This document shows positions 17,537 to 26,209 of a stretch of 44,788 nt of DNA, one piece after another. A program made the position numbers and the translations under genes. Positions within the stretch are counted from its first letter, which is position 1. The number at the start of each line of letters is the position of its first letter. The stretch lies in contig JAAYDB010000093.1 in assembly GCA_012729475.1 (NCBI GenBank), positions 1-44,788 on the forward strand, written 5' to 3'. The notes beneath the pieces were generated by a model. The model was not told where the DNA came from, searched no databases, and worked only from the letters and a program-made list of their open reading frames with translations. Source of the stretch: Bacteroidota bacterium (lineage in GTDB: Bacteria > Bacteroidota > Bacteroidia > Bacteroidales > VadinHA17).

Positions 17537-18205
17537 ATGTCGGATATTGCCGGAAATATAATTGCTGTAAAAAAACAGATACCCTCACATGTTAAATTGG
17601 TAGCTGTTTCGAAACTGAAACCGCCTGAAGATATACGTGAAGCTTATAATTTTGGTCATAAGATATTTGGAGAAAACAGAGTTCATGAACTGACCGGAAA
17701 AGCTGTCATTCTTCCCGATGATGTTGAATGGCATTTTATTGGTCATCTGCAAAGCAATAAGGTGAAATTCATTGTCCCTTTTGTACACATGATACAATCC
17801 GTTGATTCCTTTAAACTTCTGAAAGTAATCAATAAAGAAGCATATAAAAATAGCAGAGTAATTGATTGCCTTCTGCAGTTTTACATAGCAAAGGAAGAAA
17901 CGAAATATGGTTTCAGTCCTGAAGAAGCAGCAGAGATGCTGCAGTCAGATGAATTCCGGGAACTAATGAATGTAAGAATTTGCGGTGTCATGGGTATGGC
18001 ATCCTTTGTTGATGATCAGGAACAGGTAAGAAATGAATTTATTAATCTGAGAAATATCTTTCAAATATTGAAAGATGAATATTTTTCCGGTAATAAGGAA
18101 TTCAAAGAAATATCTATGGGAATGTCCGGTGATTACAAGATAGCTGTTGAAGAAGGCAGCACCATAATACGGCTGGGAACAATGATCTTTACAAAAATGA
18201 GTTAA
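17537..18205 (+). CDS. YggS/PLPBP family pyridoxal phosphate homeostasis protein, copy 1
   Basis: A 222-residue fold-type III PLP-binding protein without known catalysis, which helps balance free PLP and amino/keto acid pools. The PLP lysine is Lys26 in 'LVAVSKLKPPEDI', followed by 'IFGENRVHEL', 'EWHFIGHLQSNKVK', 'ISMGMSGDYKIAVEEGST' and 'IRLGTMIF', all family hallmarks. It has its own promoter and stands downstream of the serine operon. A second, diverged member lies at 43126-43803 on the other strand. This copy keeps the 'GENR' version of the second motif and looks like the usual Bacteroidota protein. Confidence 0.93.
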   Translation: MSDIAGNIIAVKKQIPSHVKLVAVSKLKPPEDIREAYNFGHKIFGENRVHELTGKAVILPDDVEWHFIGHLQSNKVKFIVPFVHMIQSVDSFKLLKVINKEAYKNSRVIDCLLQFYIAKEETKYGFSPEEAAEMLQSDEFRELMNVRICGVMGMASFVDDQEQVRNEFINLRNIFQILKDEYFSGNKEFKEISMGMSGDYKIAVEEGSTIIRLGTMIFTKMS

Positions 18206-18266
18206 TTTGGAAGCTTATTCCTTTTGTCAAAGTATGATACAAAGAGTTTAAAAACAACATTATTAA

Positions 18267-19472
18267 ATGTCTGCTGTTCTATCGTTGTGGGAGAAACTTA
18301 CAGAAAACAAATACAGAATTTATTTATTCGGATATTTCATTTCCTTTCTGATAGTTTTAAAGGAAGTCTCGCGGTTGACGCATAATAATTTCCAGATATT
18401 TTCTTATGGTTCCCTGGATTTTTGGGCCGGAATCAACCCCTACATTAACTGGGACCATTTATCCCTCCTGCGAGAACCTCTTGACCTATTTCTTTATGGC
18501 CCGCTCTTTTCTATTTTATTTACTCCTTTCGCCCTTCTCCCTGAAATGCTCGGACCTTTCCTATGGAATTTATTTACTTATTCTCTCTTTTTTCTTTCTG
18601 TCTTCACTCTCCCCTATAAATTCGATTTTTCAGATAAAAAATTTATATTCTTTTTCTCAGCACTGACTCTGGCATGTACTCTCTTGTCGGTTCAATATAA
18701 CCCGGTTATTGCAGCTTTGTTTCTTTTTTCATTTACTCTCCTTGAGAAAAATAAAGGTTTCTGGGCTGTATTACTGATCCTTCTGTCTGCTTTTACCAAA
18801 GTATATGGTATTTTTCAGCTTTCAATGCTTTTATTCTATCCTGAATTCCGGAAAAACATACTGTATGCATTGGCTATAGGTATGGTTATGCTCTTCCTTC
18901 CCCTTGTTAATATGTCCTTTCCAGAGCTTTATGACTATTATCTTTCATGGATAATGACAGTAACAAACCATTCCGATGCCTCAAGATTCTACAGTATTTA
19001 CCGTCCGCTTTGTATTTATTTTAAATCTATCGAACCATATATGGGGTTTATTTCACTTGGGATATTCATGCTTATTTTTTCTTATACACTGCTTAAAATA
19101 AAAGCTTTCCGCGAATCATTCCGCCTACGGGCACAGTATCTTGGAATAATAATGAGTTGGATTATCCTGTTCGGTCTTAGTTCGGAACGTCATACTTATG
19201 TAATTGCATTGGTTGGCTATGCTATATGGTATCTGAATATTCAAGCAGTTAAGCTTGACAAGATTCTTTTATGGACTAATTTCGTGCTGCTTGGCATAAT
19301 GCCTGTAGATATTATTTGTCCGCCATTTATTTCATCTCTTATTTTGGGAAAATTACATTTGGGAGTAATAGTATTTGCCATAACATGGTTTATTATGGTA
19401 TATAAAACGTTTGCCATTCATCTCCGCAAAGAGAATAAGAATTTACAACGTTTTTTATTTACTCCTCAATAG
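18267..19472 (+). CDS. Multi-pass membrane protein, probable GT87-type (DUF2029) mannosyltransferase family
   Basis: A 401-residue integral membrane protein with about nine to ten hydrophobic segments spread over its length. After the first segment comes 'YGSLDFWAGINPYINWDHL' (near 48-66), which matches the 'D(F/L)xxYYxxA..G.NPY' region of DUF2029/GT87 polyprenol-phosphate-dependent glycosyltransferases, where the acidic residue is catalytic. 'FLYGPLFSILFTPFALLP' and 'SVQYNPVIAALFLFSF' also fit. It would transfer a sugar from a lipid carrier outside the inner membrane. The acceptor is unknown. It lies 61 bp after the yggS-like gene, and no glycan cluster surrounds it. Confidence 0.7.
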   Translation: MSAVLSLWEKLTENKYRIYLFGYFISFLIVLKEVSRLTHNNFQIFSYGSLDFWAGINPYINWDHLSLLREPLDLFLYGPLFSILFTPFALLPEMLGPFLWNLFTYSLFFLSVFTLPYKFDFSDKKFIFFFSALTLACTLLSVQYNPVIAALFLFSFTLLEKNKGFWAVLLILLSAFTKVYGIFQLSMLLFYPEFRKNILYALAIGMVMLFLPLVNMSFPELYDYYLSWIMTVTNHSDASRFYSIYRPLCIYFKSIEPYMGFISLGIFMLIFSYTLLKIKAFRESFRLRAQYLGIIMSWIILFGLSSERHTYVIALVGYAIWYLNIQAVKLDKILLWTNFVLLGIMPVDIICPPFISSLILGKLHLGVIVFAITWFIMVYKTFAIHLRKENKNLQRFLFTPQ

Positions 19473-19474
19473 AT

Positions 19475-19482
19475 TATATTTG
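19475..19482 (+). promoter_or_regulatory. Candidate -7 box for the DHODH-like gene
   Basis: TATATTTG matches TAnnTTTG exactly, 29 bp before the ATG at 19511. The -33 region is T-rich (TTTT) rather than TTTG. Confidence 0.45.
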
Positions 19483-19510
19483 AAAAGATAAAACACCTAA
19501 ACCTATTTAT

Positions 19511-20488
19511 ATGGAAAGACTTTCTGTAAAATATCTTGGCCTGGGTCTGAAAAGCCCTCTTATTGTAAGCAGCAGCGGACTGACATCAAGTCTCGGTAAC
19601 CTGAAAGAAGCTGAAGATAGCGGGGCCGGAGCTGTGGTACTTAAGTCATTGTTCGAAGAGCAGATTAACAGACATGTTGGCTTCATGTCATCTGCAACCG
19701 GATATCCCGAGGCCGATGATTATCTGGCCGGCTATATTAAATCACATTCTGTTGATGAGTATCTTAATCTTATAAGAAAAGCAAAAGAAATATTAAAAAT
19801 ACCTGTGATACCGAGCATTAACTGTTTTTCATCGGAAGGATGGATTGGTTTTGCAAAAGATATTTCAGAAGCCGGTGCAGATGCTCTTGAGATAAATGTA
19901 TTTTTTCTTCCTTCCGACAGGAAGAAATCATCTGGCGATTCTGAAAAAGTGTATTTCAACCTTATAGAAAAGCTTAAAAAGACAATAAAAATCCCGATTG
20001 CCATAAAGATTGGCTACCGTTTTTCCAATATCCTTTATATGATTGATCAGTTCTATCTGAGAAGAGTAGAAGGTGTGGTAATGTTCAACAGATTTTTTGA
20101 GCCGGATATCGACATTAACCAAATAGATGTTGTCCCTGCATCAGTATTCAGTACTGATAGTGAGAGAAGACTGGTGCTTCGCTGTATAGGGATGGCCAGT
20201 GCCCAGGATATTAAGATAGATATCTCGGCATCCACAGGGGTTCATAGTGGTTCCGATGCCATCAGATACCTTCTTGCCGGAGCTGATTCTGTTCAGGTCT
20301 GCTCAGTACTGTATGATAAGGGAATAGCTTTTCTGAAACAAATGAACGGGCAGATCATAAACTGGATGGATAGAAATAAATTCGAAAGTATTAATGAGTT
20401 TAAAGGACGGTTGAATTATAAAAATTATTCTAAACCTTTTCTCTTTGAGAGGACTCAGTTTATGAAGCATTTTGCTTCTCACGAATAG
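19511..20488 (+). CDS. Dihydroorotate dehydrogenase-like FMN oxidoreductase
   Basis: A 325-residue TIM-barrel flavoprotein of the dihydroorotate dehydrogenase superfamily, from the 'DHODH-like' group common in Bacteroidota. It starts 'LSVKYLGLGLKSPLIVSSSG' and has 'AGAVVLKSLFEEQI', 'IPSINCFSSEGW' and the FMN-phosphate loop 'STGVHSGSDAIRYLLAGAD'. The true PyrD active-site motif (N-x-S/C-x-PN) is replaced at 'LEINVFFLPSD', so it is probably not the pyrimidine-pathway enzyme. The substrate is unknown. It has its own -7 box and is convergent with the gene at 20610. Confidence 0.85.
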   Translation: MERLSVKYLGLGLKSPLIVSSSGLTSSLGNLKEAEDSGAGAVVLKSLFEEQINRHVGFMSSATGYPEADDYLAGYIKSHSVDEYLNLIRKAKEILKIPVIPSINCFSSEGWIGFAKDISEAGADALEINVFFLPSDRKKSSGDSEKVYFNLIEKLKKTIKIPIAIKIGYRFSNILYMIDQFYLRRVEGVVMFNRFFEPDIDINQIDVVPASVFSTDSERRLVLRCIGMASAQDIKIDISASTGVHSGSDAIRYLLAGADSVQVCSVLYDKGIAFLKQMNGQIINWMDRNKFESINEFKGRLNYKNYSKPFLFERTQFMKHFASHE

Positions 20489-20609
20489 ATCTTTTATATC
20501 CTTTACCAGCCAATTGTCAAGGATTTGAAGAATACAAGTTCATGCAATGGTTTTATACACACCTGTGACTTGTCAGGATCGTTTAACAGGCACTTGTTCC
20601 GAACCTTGC

Positions 20610-21125
20610 TTATTTTTCCAGTATCGAAATAAGCTCCTGGGTAAGACTGTTTTTTTCATGTGTGAAAGCCAAAGCACTGTTCTGAATAATACTGATGATT
20701 TTATCTTTTTGTTCTCTGGAGCTCTTATTAACTGATTCTTCTATCAGTGTAAGACATTCAATGGCAGTGCAATAGTCACCATTAAGGAATATGGCTGTAA
20801 TATCAGAAAGGTAATCACTGTAATCAAGACCTGATTGCCAGCATGATGAGACCAGCATGCTGATTGTGTCCTGCTTCCATGGCTTACATATTTCTTCAAT
20901 TATCTCCGGGCACACCGCCTGGTGTTTTATATCATTAAAAAATTCCTGAATAAGTTTTGAAAGAGACTTGTCAATATTTGAGTCATAAAGTTTTACAAGC
21001 AGGGAAATAGCACCGGAAAAAGGCTCCTCATCCCTTAGCTTTCTTATCGCCTGATCGATATCAATATTATTCCCCTTTGAGAGGACAGTATCCAGTTCTT
21101 TTAGTTTTTTATCTGATTTTATCAT
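20610..21125 (-). CDS. Hypothetical all-helical protein
   Basis: A 171-residue soluble protein with no signal peptide or membrane segment. Leucine/isoleucine periodicity and short helical repeats such as 'AISLLVKLYD', 'LSKLIQEFFND' and 'ISMLVSSCWQSG' suggest a HEAT-like alpha-solenoid. I do not recognise a named family. Codon use and composition resemble its neighbours, and the frame is intact, so it is a probable real gene. It is divergent from the lipoprotein gene at 21245 and convergent with the DHODH-like gene. Confidence 0.72.
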   Translation of the reverse strand: MIKSDKKLKELDTVLSKGNNIDIDQAIRKLRDEEPFSGAISLLVKLYDSNIDKSLSKLIQEFFNDIKHQAVCPEIIEEICKPWKQDTISMLVSSCWQSGLDYSDYLSDITAIFLNGDYCTAIECLTLIEESVNKSSREQKDKIISIIQNSALAFTHEKNSLTQELISILEK

Positions 21126-21244
21126 GCCGCTTAAATTTTCACAAAGTTAGAAATAGACTCAATAACCTTTTACTCTTTTTGAAAAATTAAATTATTATAC
21201 TAATTTAGTCGTAGATTTACACTCTACACTTAAATATTTTTATC

Positions 21245-22159
21245 ATGAATAGGAAGTACGGTATTGGTTCAGGTATTTTGTTGTTATTCATGTTTGTCAT
21301 GATTCTTTTCAGTGCTTGCAGGGGAGGGAAGAAGAGCGGACAGGAAGAATTTACTGTTGATATTGATGACAGAGATGCAATACTGGAAGATATAAGGCAG
21401 GCAGAAAAAATTTTTCAGGCATTACCTTCACCTCTGGAGTCGGCTATGCTCATCAAATCTGCCGGAGCAGGATTTGATCAGAAACTGCTTAATCCTGTAT
21501 CAAATGTAAATAATTATGTTACAAGCAAATCAATGGCTCTTAATCTGGGTATATATACCTGTGACCTGAGTTTTGCCAGTTTGCATGAACAAACCCAGTT
21601 GCTTATTGATTACATGGAAGCTGCAAAAAAGATGGCTGACGGTCTGGGAATCCTTGAAGCTATTGAACAGGAAGATATTGATGAACTGGAGGAAAATATT
21701 AATAACAGTGATGTAATTATGAGGATCGTTTCTGAAACATTTATGAACTCAAATTCGTATCTTGAAGAAAATGATCAGCCGGCTACTGCTGCTATGGTAC
21801 TTGCAGGAGGATGGATTGAAGGTCTTTATATCTCAACCCAACTGGTAGATATGGATAATTTCAACAGTAATAAACTTGTAAGCAGAATAATCGACCAGAA
21901 ACTTTCCATAGACATCCTCCTTAACCTGTTGAGCAGCAGCAAGGGTAATCCTGCAGTTGATGAGCTGATGGTACAGGTTGTTAAACTGAAGAACGTGTTT
22001 GATAAGATTAAACTCGATACTAGTCCTGTCAGACCTGAATTTGATCAGGTATCCGAAACAACTGTACTGAAATCAGAGGTTAAAACAGATATGACTCCCG
22101 AAGTATTCAGAGAGCTTTCTGAGACGGCTGCTGAAATAAGAAATTCATTTGTTAAATGA
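21245..22159 (+). CDS. Hypothetical lipoprotein, helical
   Basis: A 304-residue predicted lipoprotein with a long hydrophobic signal segment ending in 'ILFSACRGG' (Cys25 as the lipidated residue). The mature part is helical and acidic, with 'LSFASLHEQTQLLIDYMEAAKKMADGLG' in its middle and no catalytic motif I can identify. The style matches a conserved family of Bacteroidota lipoproteins of unknown function. The stop codon is 7 bp before the next gene's ATG (22167), so the two exported proteins are probably made from one mRNA and act together in the envelope. Confidence 0.78.
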   Translation: MNRKYGIGSGILLLFMFVMILFSACRGGKKSGQEEFTVDIDDRDAILEDIRQAEKIFQALPSPLESAMLIKSAGAGFDQKLLNPVSNVNNYVTSKSMALNLGIYTCDLSFASLHEQTQLLIDYMEAAKKMADGLGILEAIEQEDIDELEENINNSDVIMRIVSETFMNSNSYLEENDQPATAAMVLAGGWIEGLYISTQLVDMDNFNSNKLVSRIIDQKLSIDILLNLLSSSKGNPAVDELMVQVVKLKNVFDKIKLDTSPVRPEFDQVSETTVLKSEVKTDMTPEVFRELSETAAEIRNSFVK

Positions 22160-22166
22160 TATAGCT

Positions 22167-22613
22167 ATGAGAGCATTGAAAATAATACCTGTAATTGTAT
22201 TTCTGTTATTTGTCTCCTGGGAGTCTTCCAGTGCACAATGTAAAGCTTTTGCTAAAAGAGATTGCCTGCCAAAACTCAGTGGTTATACCCATGACGGGAA
22301 TTATCATGCAGCTGTACTTGTGGAAGGAGAAGAAGCAGAACTTTACAAGACATTCTATTCAGATATGGATTACAGGGTTGCAATAGTGGGAGATGAAAAT
22401 CTGCCACCGGTCGAATTCAGAGTCCTTGACGCTAACAAGAATGTTCTCTATACCAATAAAGATAAAAATTATGCCAATACCTGGGATTTTAAACTGGAAT
22501 CCAGCCAGCAGCTTAAATTAGTTATAAAAGTAACATCTTCAGGTCAGTCGGCCGGCAGTTCACCAGCAAACGGATGCGTGGCAATAATGTTCGGTTTTAA
22601 ACTGAATAATTGA
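22167..22613 (+). CDS. Hypothetical small secreted protein
   Basis: Starting at ATG 22167 the protein has 148 residues. A signal peptide (MRALKIIPVIVFLLFVSWES, then SSAQ) precedes a mature domain of about 120 residues that begins 'CKAFAKRDCLPKLSGYTHDG' and is rich in beta strands, ending 'NGCVAIMFGFKLNN'. Three cysteines remain in the mature part. An upstream TTG at 22149 would overlap the previous gene and prepend residues before the signal peptide, so I reject it. Function is unknown. It is paired with the upstream lipoprotein gene and followed by a terminator. Confidence 0.78.
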   Translation: MRALKIIPVIVFLLFVSWESSSAQCKAFAKRDCLPKLSGYTHDGNYHAAVLVEGEEAELYKTFYSDMDYRVAIVGDENLPPVEFRVLDANKNVLYTNKDKNYANTWDFKLESSQQLKLVIKVTSSGQSAGSSPANGCVAIMFGFKLNN

Positions 22614-22648
22614 TTATATTAATAATCAGATAGATAGTTGTTGTATAG

Positions 22649-22675
22649 AAGGGTTAATTCAAAAGTAACCCTTTC
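22649..22675 (+). terminator. Intrinsic terminator after the secreted-protein gene
   Basis: AAGGGTTA (22649-22656) pairs with TAACCCTT (22666-22673) around a 9-base loop and runs into a T-rich tail. It also lies at the 3' end of the convergent uvrA gene. Confidence 0.65.
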
Positions 22676-25459
22676 TTATTTCAGCTTGTTTTTCATGAAA
22701 GAGCCTGTATATGATTCTTTGCATTTAACCAATGCTTCAGGTATACCTTGAAAAACAATATTTCCGCCAGCCTCTCCGCCCTCCGGACCAAGATCAATGA
22801 TCCAGTCACAACTTTTTATCACTTCCTGATTATGTTCTATAAGAATAACTGAATGACCGTGATCAACTAATGCATTTAACGACTTTAATAATTTGTTGAT
22901 GTCGTGAAAATGAAGCCCTGTCGTTGGCTCATCAAAAATAAAAAGTATATGACCTTTCTCTCTTTCCTGACTCAGGAAATAAGCAAGCTTTACTCTCTGG
23001 CTTTCACCGCCCGAAAGAGTACTTGATGACTGACCCAGTTTGATGTATCCCAGTCCTACATCAGAAAGAGGCTTCAGTTTGTCAATGATCCTGCTTTCTG
23101 TTTTGCCATTTTGACTGCCGAAAAAACTGATAGCATCATCAATAGTCATTTCAAGAATATCATAAATATTCTTCCCACGATATTTTACTTCCAGTATTTC
23201 TTTCCGGAATCTCATTCCCTTACAAGCTTCACAAGTCAGTTCAACATCAGCCATGAACTGCATTTCCACTCTTATGATACCTTCACCCTGACATTCTTCA
23301 CAACGACCACCATCTACATTGAAAGAAAAATGTGAAGCTTTATAGTTATTCTGTACAGAAGCCTGTTGCTCTGCAAAGAGTTTTCTTATTTCGTCATATG
23401 CCTTTAAATAGGTGACAGGATTTGAACGGCTTGATTTTCCGATAGGATTCTGATCAACCATCTCAACACCTGTAAGAGTGTTTATATCACCAATTATTTC
23501 CCTGAATTGCCCGGGTTTTGTATTACTGCCGTTGATCTTTTTGTCCAGACAGGGATATAGAATATCTGATACAAGACTTGATTTGCCCGATCCGCTGACC
23601 CCGGTAACGGCAGTGATGACATGCAGGGGAAATTTAATATCAATATTCTTAAGATTATTTTCCCGGGCACCAGTTATCTTTATAAAACTATTCCATTTTC
23701 TTCTGATAGGAGGTATAGCAACTTTGAGTCTGCCATTAAGGTATGATGCAGTAAGCGATTTATTTTCAACACTGCTGTCAAGACTGCCCTGGAATACAAT
23801 TTCTCCCCCCAGCCTGCCAGCCTCCGGTCCCATATCAATGATTAAGTCGGCTGCACGCATTATCTCTTCTTCATGCTCAACAACAATGACCGTATTGCCC
23901 ATGTCACGTAGATCTTTCAAAACCTTTACCAAAAGGTTTGTATCCCTGGGATGAAGACCAATACTGGGTTCATCTAGTATATACATCGAACCAACAAGAT
24001 TACTTCCCAGTGCTGTAGCAAGATTTATCCTCTGTGATTCTCCACCGGATAGACTTGAAGATAACCTGTCAAGTGTCAGGTAGGAGAGGCCTACATCAAT
24101 TATTAACTGAAGCCTTACATCTATCTCCCTGAGTATTCTTTCAGCAATTTTTATATCTGAAAGGTTAAGAGAAATATTTTGAAAATGTTCATAGAGCTTA
24201 TCTATGGGAAGACTTACCAGTTCCTGTATAGTCTTTCCGGCCACTTTTACAAAGCCGGCTTCTTTTCTCAGTCTTGACCCACCACATTCGGGGCAGATCG
24301 TTTTACCCCGGTAACGGCTCAGTAATACCCGGTATTGTATCTTATATTTCTTTTCTTCCAGATGGTCAAAAAAACGATTGAGACCATAGAAATATCGGTT
24401 TCCTTTCCAGAGAAGAGCCTTCTGTTCTTCAGTAAGCTGATAGTATGGCTTATGTACAGGAAAACCAAAATGTTCGGCGTTCGAAATAAGCCTCTCTTTC
24501 CATTTTTTCATCGTTTCACCTTTCCAGCAAACAATTGCATCTTCATAGACAGAAAGATTCTGGTCGGGAATGACCAGATTGGGATCTATGCCAAGTATTT
24601 TGCCATAACCTTCACATAAGGGGCAGGCCCCCAGTGGATTATTAAAACTAAAAAGGTATTCTGAAGGTTCCTCGAATAAAATCCCGTCTTCCTCAAATTT
24701 ATTGGAGAAACTCTCCCTTCTAATTTTATCATTATTGTATACCAATACCTGACAGTATCCCTTACCCGTCTGAAATGCTGTCTGAGCTGAATCTGCTGCC
24801 CGGCTGAAATTATCTGATGAATGACTGATAATAAGCCTGTCAACAACTATGTTTATCTTCTGTCCGGCCTGAAAGATCCCATAATCTTCTATCTCATCAG
24901 TTCTTATAATACTACCCTTTAACTCTATTCTGTTAAACCCTTGTTTTTCAAGAAAGATGAAATACTCATTAACGGACATCTTTGCAGGTATCTCACCACA
25001 TGATGAGATAACAACCTTGGTGCCTTCCGGTAAGGATGCCAGATAATCAACAATGTCGTCAGTAGTATGCTTCCTGACTTCTTTGCCCGATATCGGTGAA
25101 TAAGTCCTGCCTGTCCTGGAATAAAGAAGCCTCAGATAATCATATATTTCAGTTGAAGTACCTACCGTGGATCGGGGATTACGAGAGCTAACCTTCTGTT
25201 CTATTGCAATAGCCGGAGGAATACCGGTAATAAAATCCACATCAGGTTTGTTCATCCTGCCAAGAAATTGTCTTGCATAGGAAGAAAGACTTTCAATATA
25301 TCGTCTCTGGCCTTCAGCATATATGGTATCGAATGCCAGAGATGATTTCCCCGAACCCGATACTCCGGTTATCACTATCAACTTGTTTCTTGGTATCTTA
25401 AGGCTGATATCCTTTAAGTTATGTACCCTGGCACCACGGATTTCTATACTACCGTTCAT
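22676..25459 (-). CDS. uvrA: Excinuclease ABC subunit A
   Basis: A 927-residue UvrA, the damage-recognition ATPase of nucleotide excision repair, acting with UvrB on DNA. Two ABC modules are complete: Walker A GVSGSGKSS (32-40), signature SLSGGESQR (469-477), Walker B YILDEPSIGLH (493-503), then a second Walker A GVSGSGKSS (620-628), TLSGGESQR (814-822) and IFDEPTTGLH (841-850). The C-terminal zinc module is intact (CEEC 720-723, CEAC 743-746). The first zinc module keeps only CPLC (279-282); its usual first CxxC pair is replaced by a stretch containing FSNKF. A -7 box on the minus strand is at 25501-25508. It is monocistronic and divergent from the sigma factor gene. Confidence 0.97.
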   Translation of the reverse strand: MNGSIEIRGARVHNLKDISLKIPRNKLIVITGVSGSGKSSLAFDTIYAEGQRRYIESLSSYARQFLGRMNKPDVDFITGIPPAIAIEQKVSSRNPRSTVGTSTEIYDYLRLLYSRTGRTYSPISGKEVRKHTTDDIVDYLASLPEGTKVVISSCGEIPAKMSVNEYFIFLEKQGFNRIELKGSIIRTDEIEDYGIFQAGQKINIVVDRLIISHSSDNFSRAADSAQTAFQTGKGYCQVLVYNNDKIRRESFSNKFEEDGILFEEPSEYLFSFNNPLGACPLCEGYGKILGIDPNLVIPDQNLSVYEDAIVCWKGETMKKWKERLISNAEHFGFPVHKPYYQLTEEQKALLWKGNRYFYGLNRFFDHLEEKKYKIQYRVLLSRYRGKTICPECGGSRLRKEAGFVKVAGKTIQELVSLPIDKLYEHFQNISLNLSDIKIAERILREIDVRLQLIIDVGLSYLTLDRLSSSLSGGESQRINLATALGSNLVGSMYILDEPSIGLHPRDTNLLVKVLKDLRDMGNTVIVVEHEEEIMRAADLIIDMGPEAGRLGGEIVFQGSLDSSVENKSLTASYLNGRLKVAIPPIRRKWNSFIKITGARENNLKNIDIKFPLHVITAVTGVSGSGKSSLVSDILYPCLDKKINGSNTKPGQFREIIGDINTLTGVEMVDQNPIGKSSRSNPVTYLKAYDEIRKLFAEQQASVQNNYKASHFSFNVDGGRCEECQGEGIIRVEMQFMADVELTCEACKGMRFRKEILEVKYRGKNIYDILEMTIDDAISFFGSQNGKTESRIIDKLKPLSDVGLGYIKLGQSSSTLSGGESQRVKLAYFLSQEREKGHILFIFDEPTTGLHFHDINKLLKSLNALVDHGHSVILIEHNQEVIKSCDWIIDLGPEGGEAGGNIVFQGIPEALVKCKESYTGSFMKNKLK

Positions 25460-25500
25460 CTGTCTCTTAAACTGCTATTGTTAAAAAATTGATAAAAAAT

Positions 25501-25508
25501 CAAAAGTA
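25501..25508 (-). promoter_or_regulatory. Candidate -7 box for uvrA
   Basis: Minus-strand TACTTTTG matches TAnnTTTG exactly and lies 42 bp upstream of the uvrA ATG (25459). No LexA-type palindrome was seen near it. Confidence 0.5.
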
Positions 25509-25621
25509 CTATTTTAAGATTAAAAAAATTTTGTTTTCTTTGATGTTGTATTCAATAAATAATTAAAGGAGGACTGCCTATAAAACAACTCTACTCTTGT
25601 ATCTAATAAAAGAATAGAGCT

Positions 25622-26209
25622 ATGAATAGAATGATTCCCGATTATGAACTTATTCAAAGGTTCATTAAGGGTGAGGAGTCCTGCTTTGAGCAACTAATCA
25701 ACCGTCATAAAAATAAGGTTTTTGCGTATATAAGCTTGTATATACGTGATCAGGCATTGGCAGAAGACCTCTTCCAGGATACTTTTATGAAAGTAATCCA
25801 GTCTGTTAAATCAGGAAAATATCAGGATAACGGGAAATTTATTTCCTGGGTAATGCGTATCGCCCATAATCTGATAATAGACCATTTCAGGAGAATTAAA
25901 CAGATGAACACTGTTTCAAATGATGACTATGATTCTGATCTCTTCAATTCAAAAAAACTTTCGGAAGCAACCATCGAAGACAGTATGATTAAAAAGCAAA
26001 TCCAGAAAGATATCCGAAGAATGATAAGTGAACTTCCCGATGATCAGAAAGAAGTTGTAGTGTTAAGACATTATGCAGGCCTGAGTTTCAAAGAGATTGC
26101 AGAAATAACGGATGTAAGTATTAATACTGCTCTCGGTCGAATGCGATATGCCCTGATAAACATGAGAAAAACAATGGAGGAAAAAAAGATAAGCCTTACT
26201 TTGAGCTAG
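25622..26209 (+). CDS. ECF-type (RpoE-like) RNA polymerase sigma factor
   Basis: A 195-residue group 4 sigma factor. Region 2 spans about 10-90, with 'YIRDQALAEDLFQDTFMKV' (region 2.2) and 'FISWVMRIAHNLIIDHFRR' (regions 2.3-2.4, -10 recognition). Region 4 spans about 135-185, with the helix-turn-helix 'LSFKEIAEITDVSINTALGRM' recognising the -35. The linker is acidic and variable. No anti-sigma factor gene follows: the next gene is a convergent ABC exporter whose stop overlaps by 4 bp. It may therefore be controlled by a distant partner or by its level. A purine-rich AGGAGG lies about 50 bp before the ATG, too far to be its ribosome site. Confidence 0.92.
   Translation: MNRMIPDYELIQRFIKGEESCFEQLINRHKNKVFAYISLYIRDQALAEDLFQDTFMKVIQSVKSGKYQDNGKFISWVMRIAHNLIIDHFRRIKQMNTVSNDDYDSDLFNSKKLSEATIEDSMIKKQIQKDIRRMISELPDDQKEVVVLRHYAGLSFKEIAEITDVSINTALGRMRYALINMRKTMEEKKISLTLS

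Noticed and set aside
22149-22166. Upstream TTG start for the secreted protein at 22167
   Set aside because: It overlaps the preceding gene's end and would add six residues before a well-formed signal peptide; the ATG at 22167 fits better.
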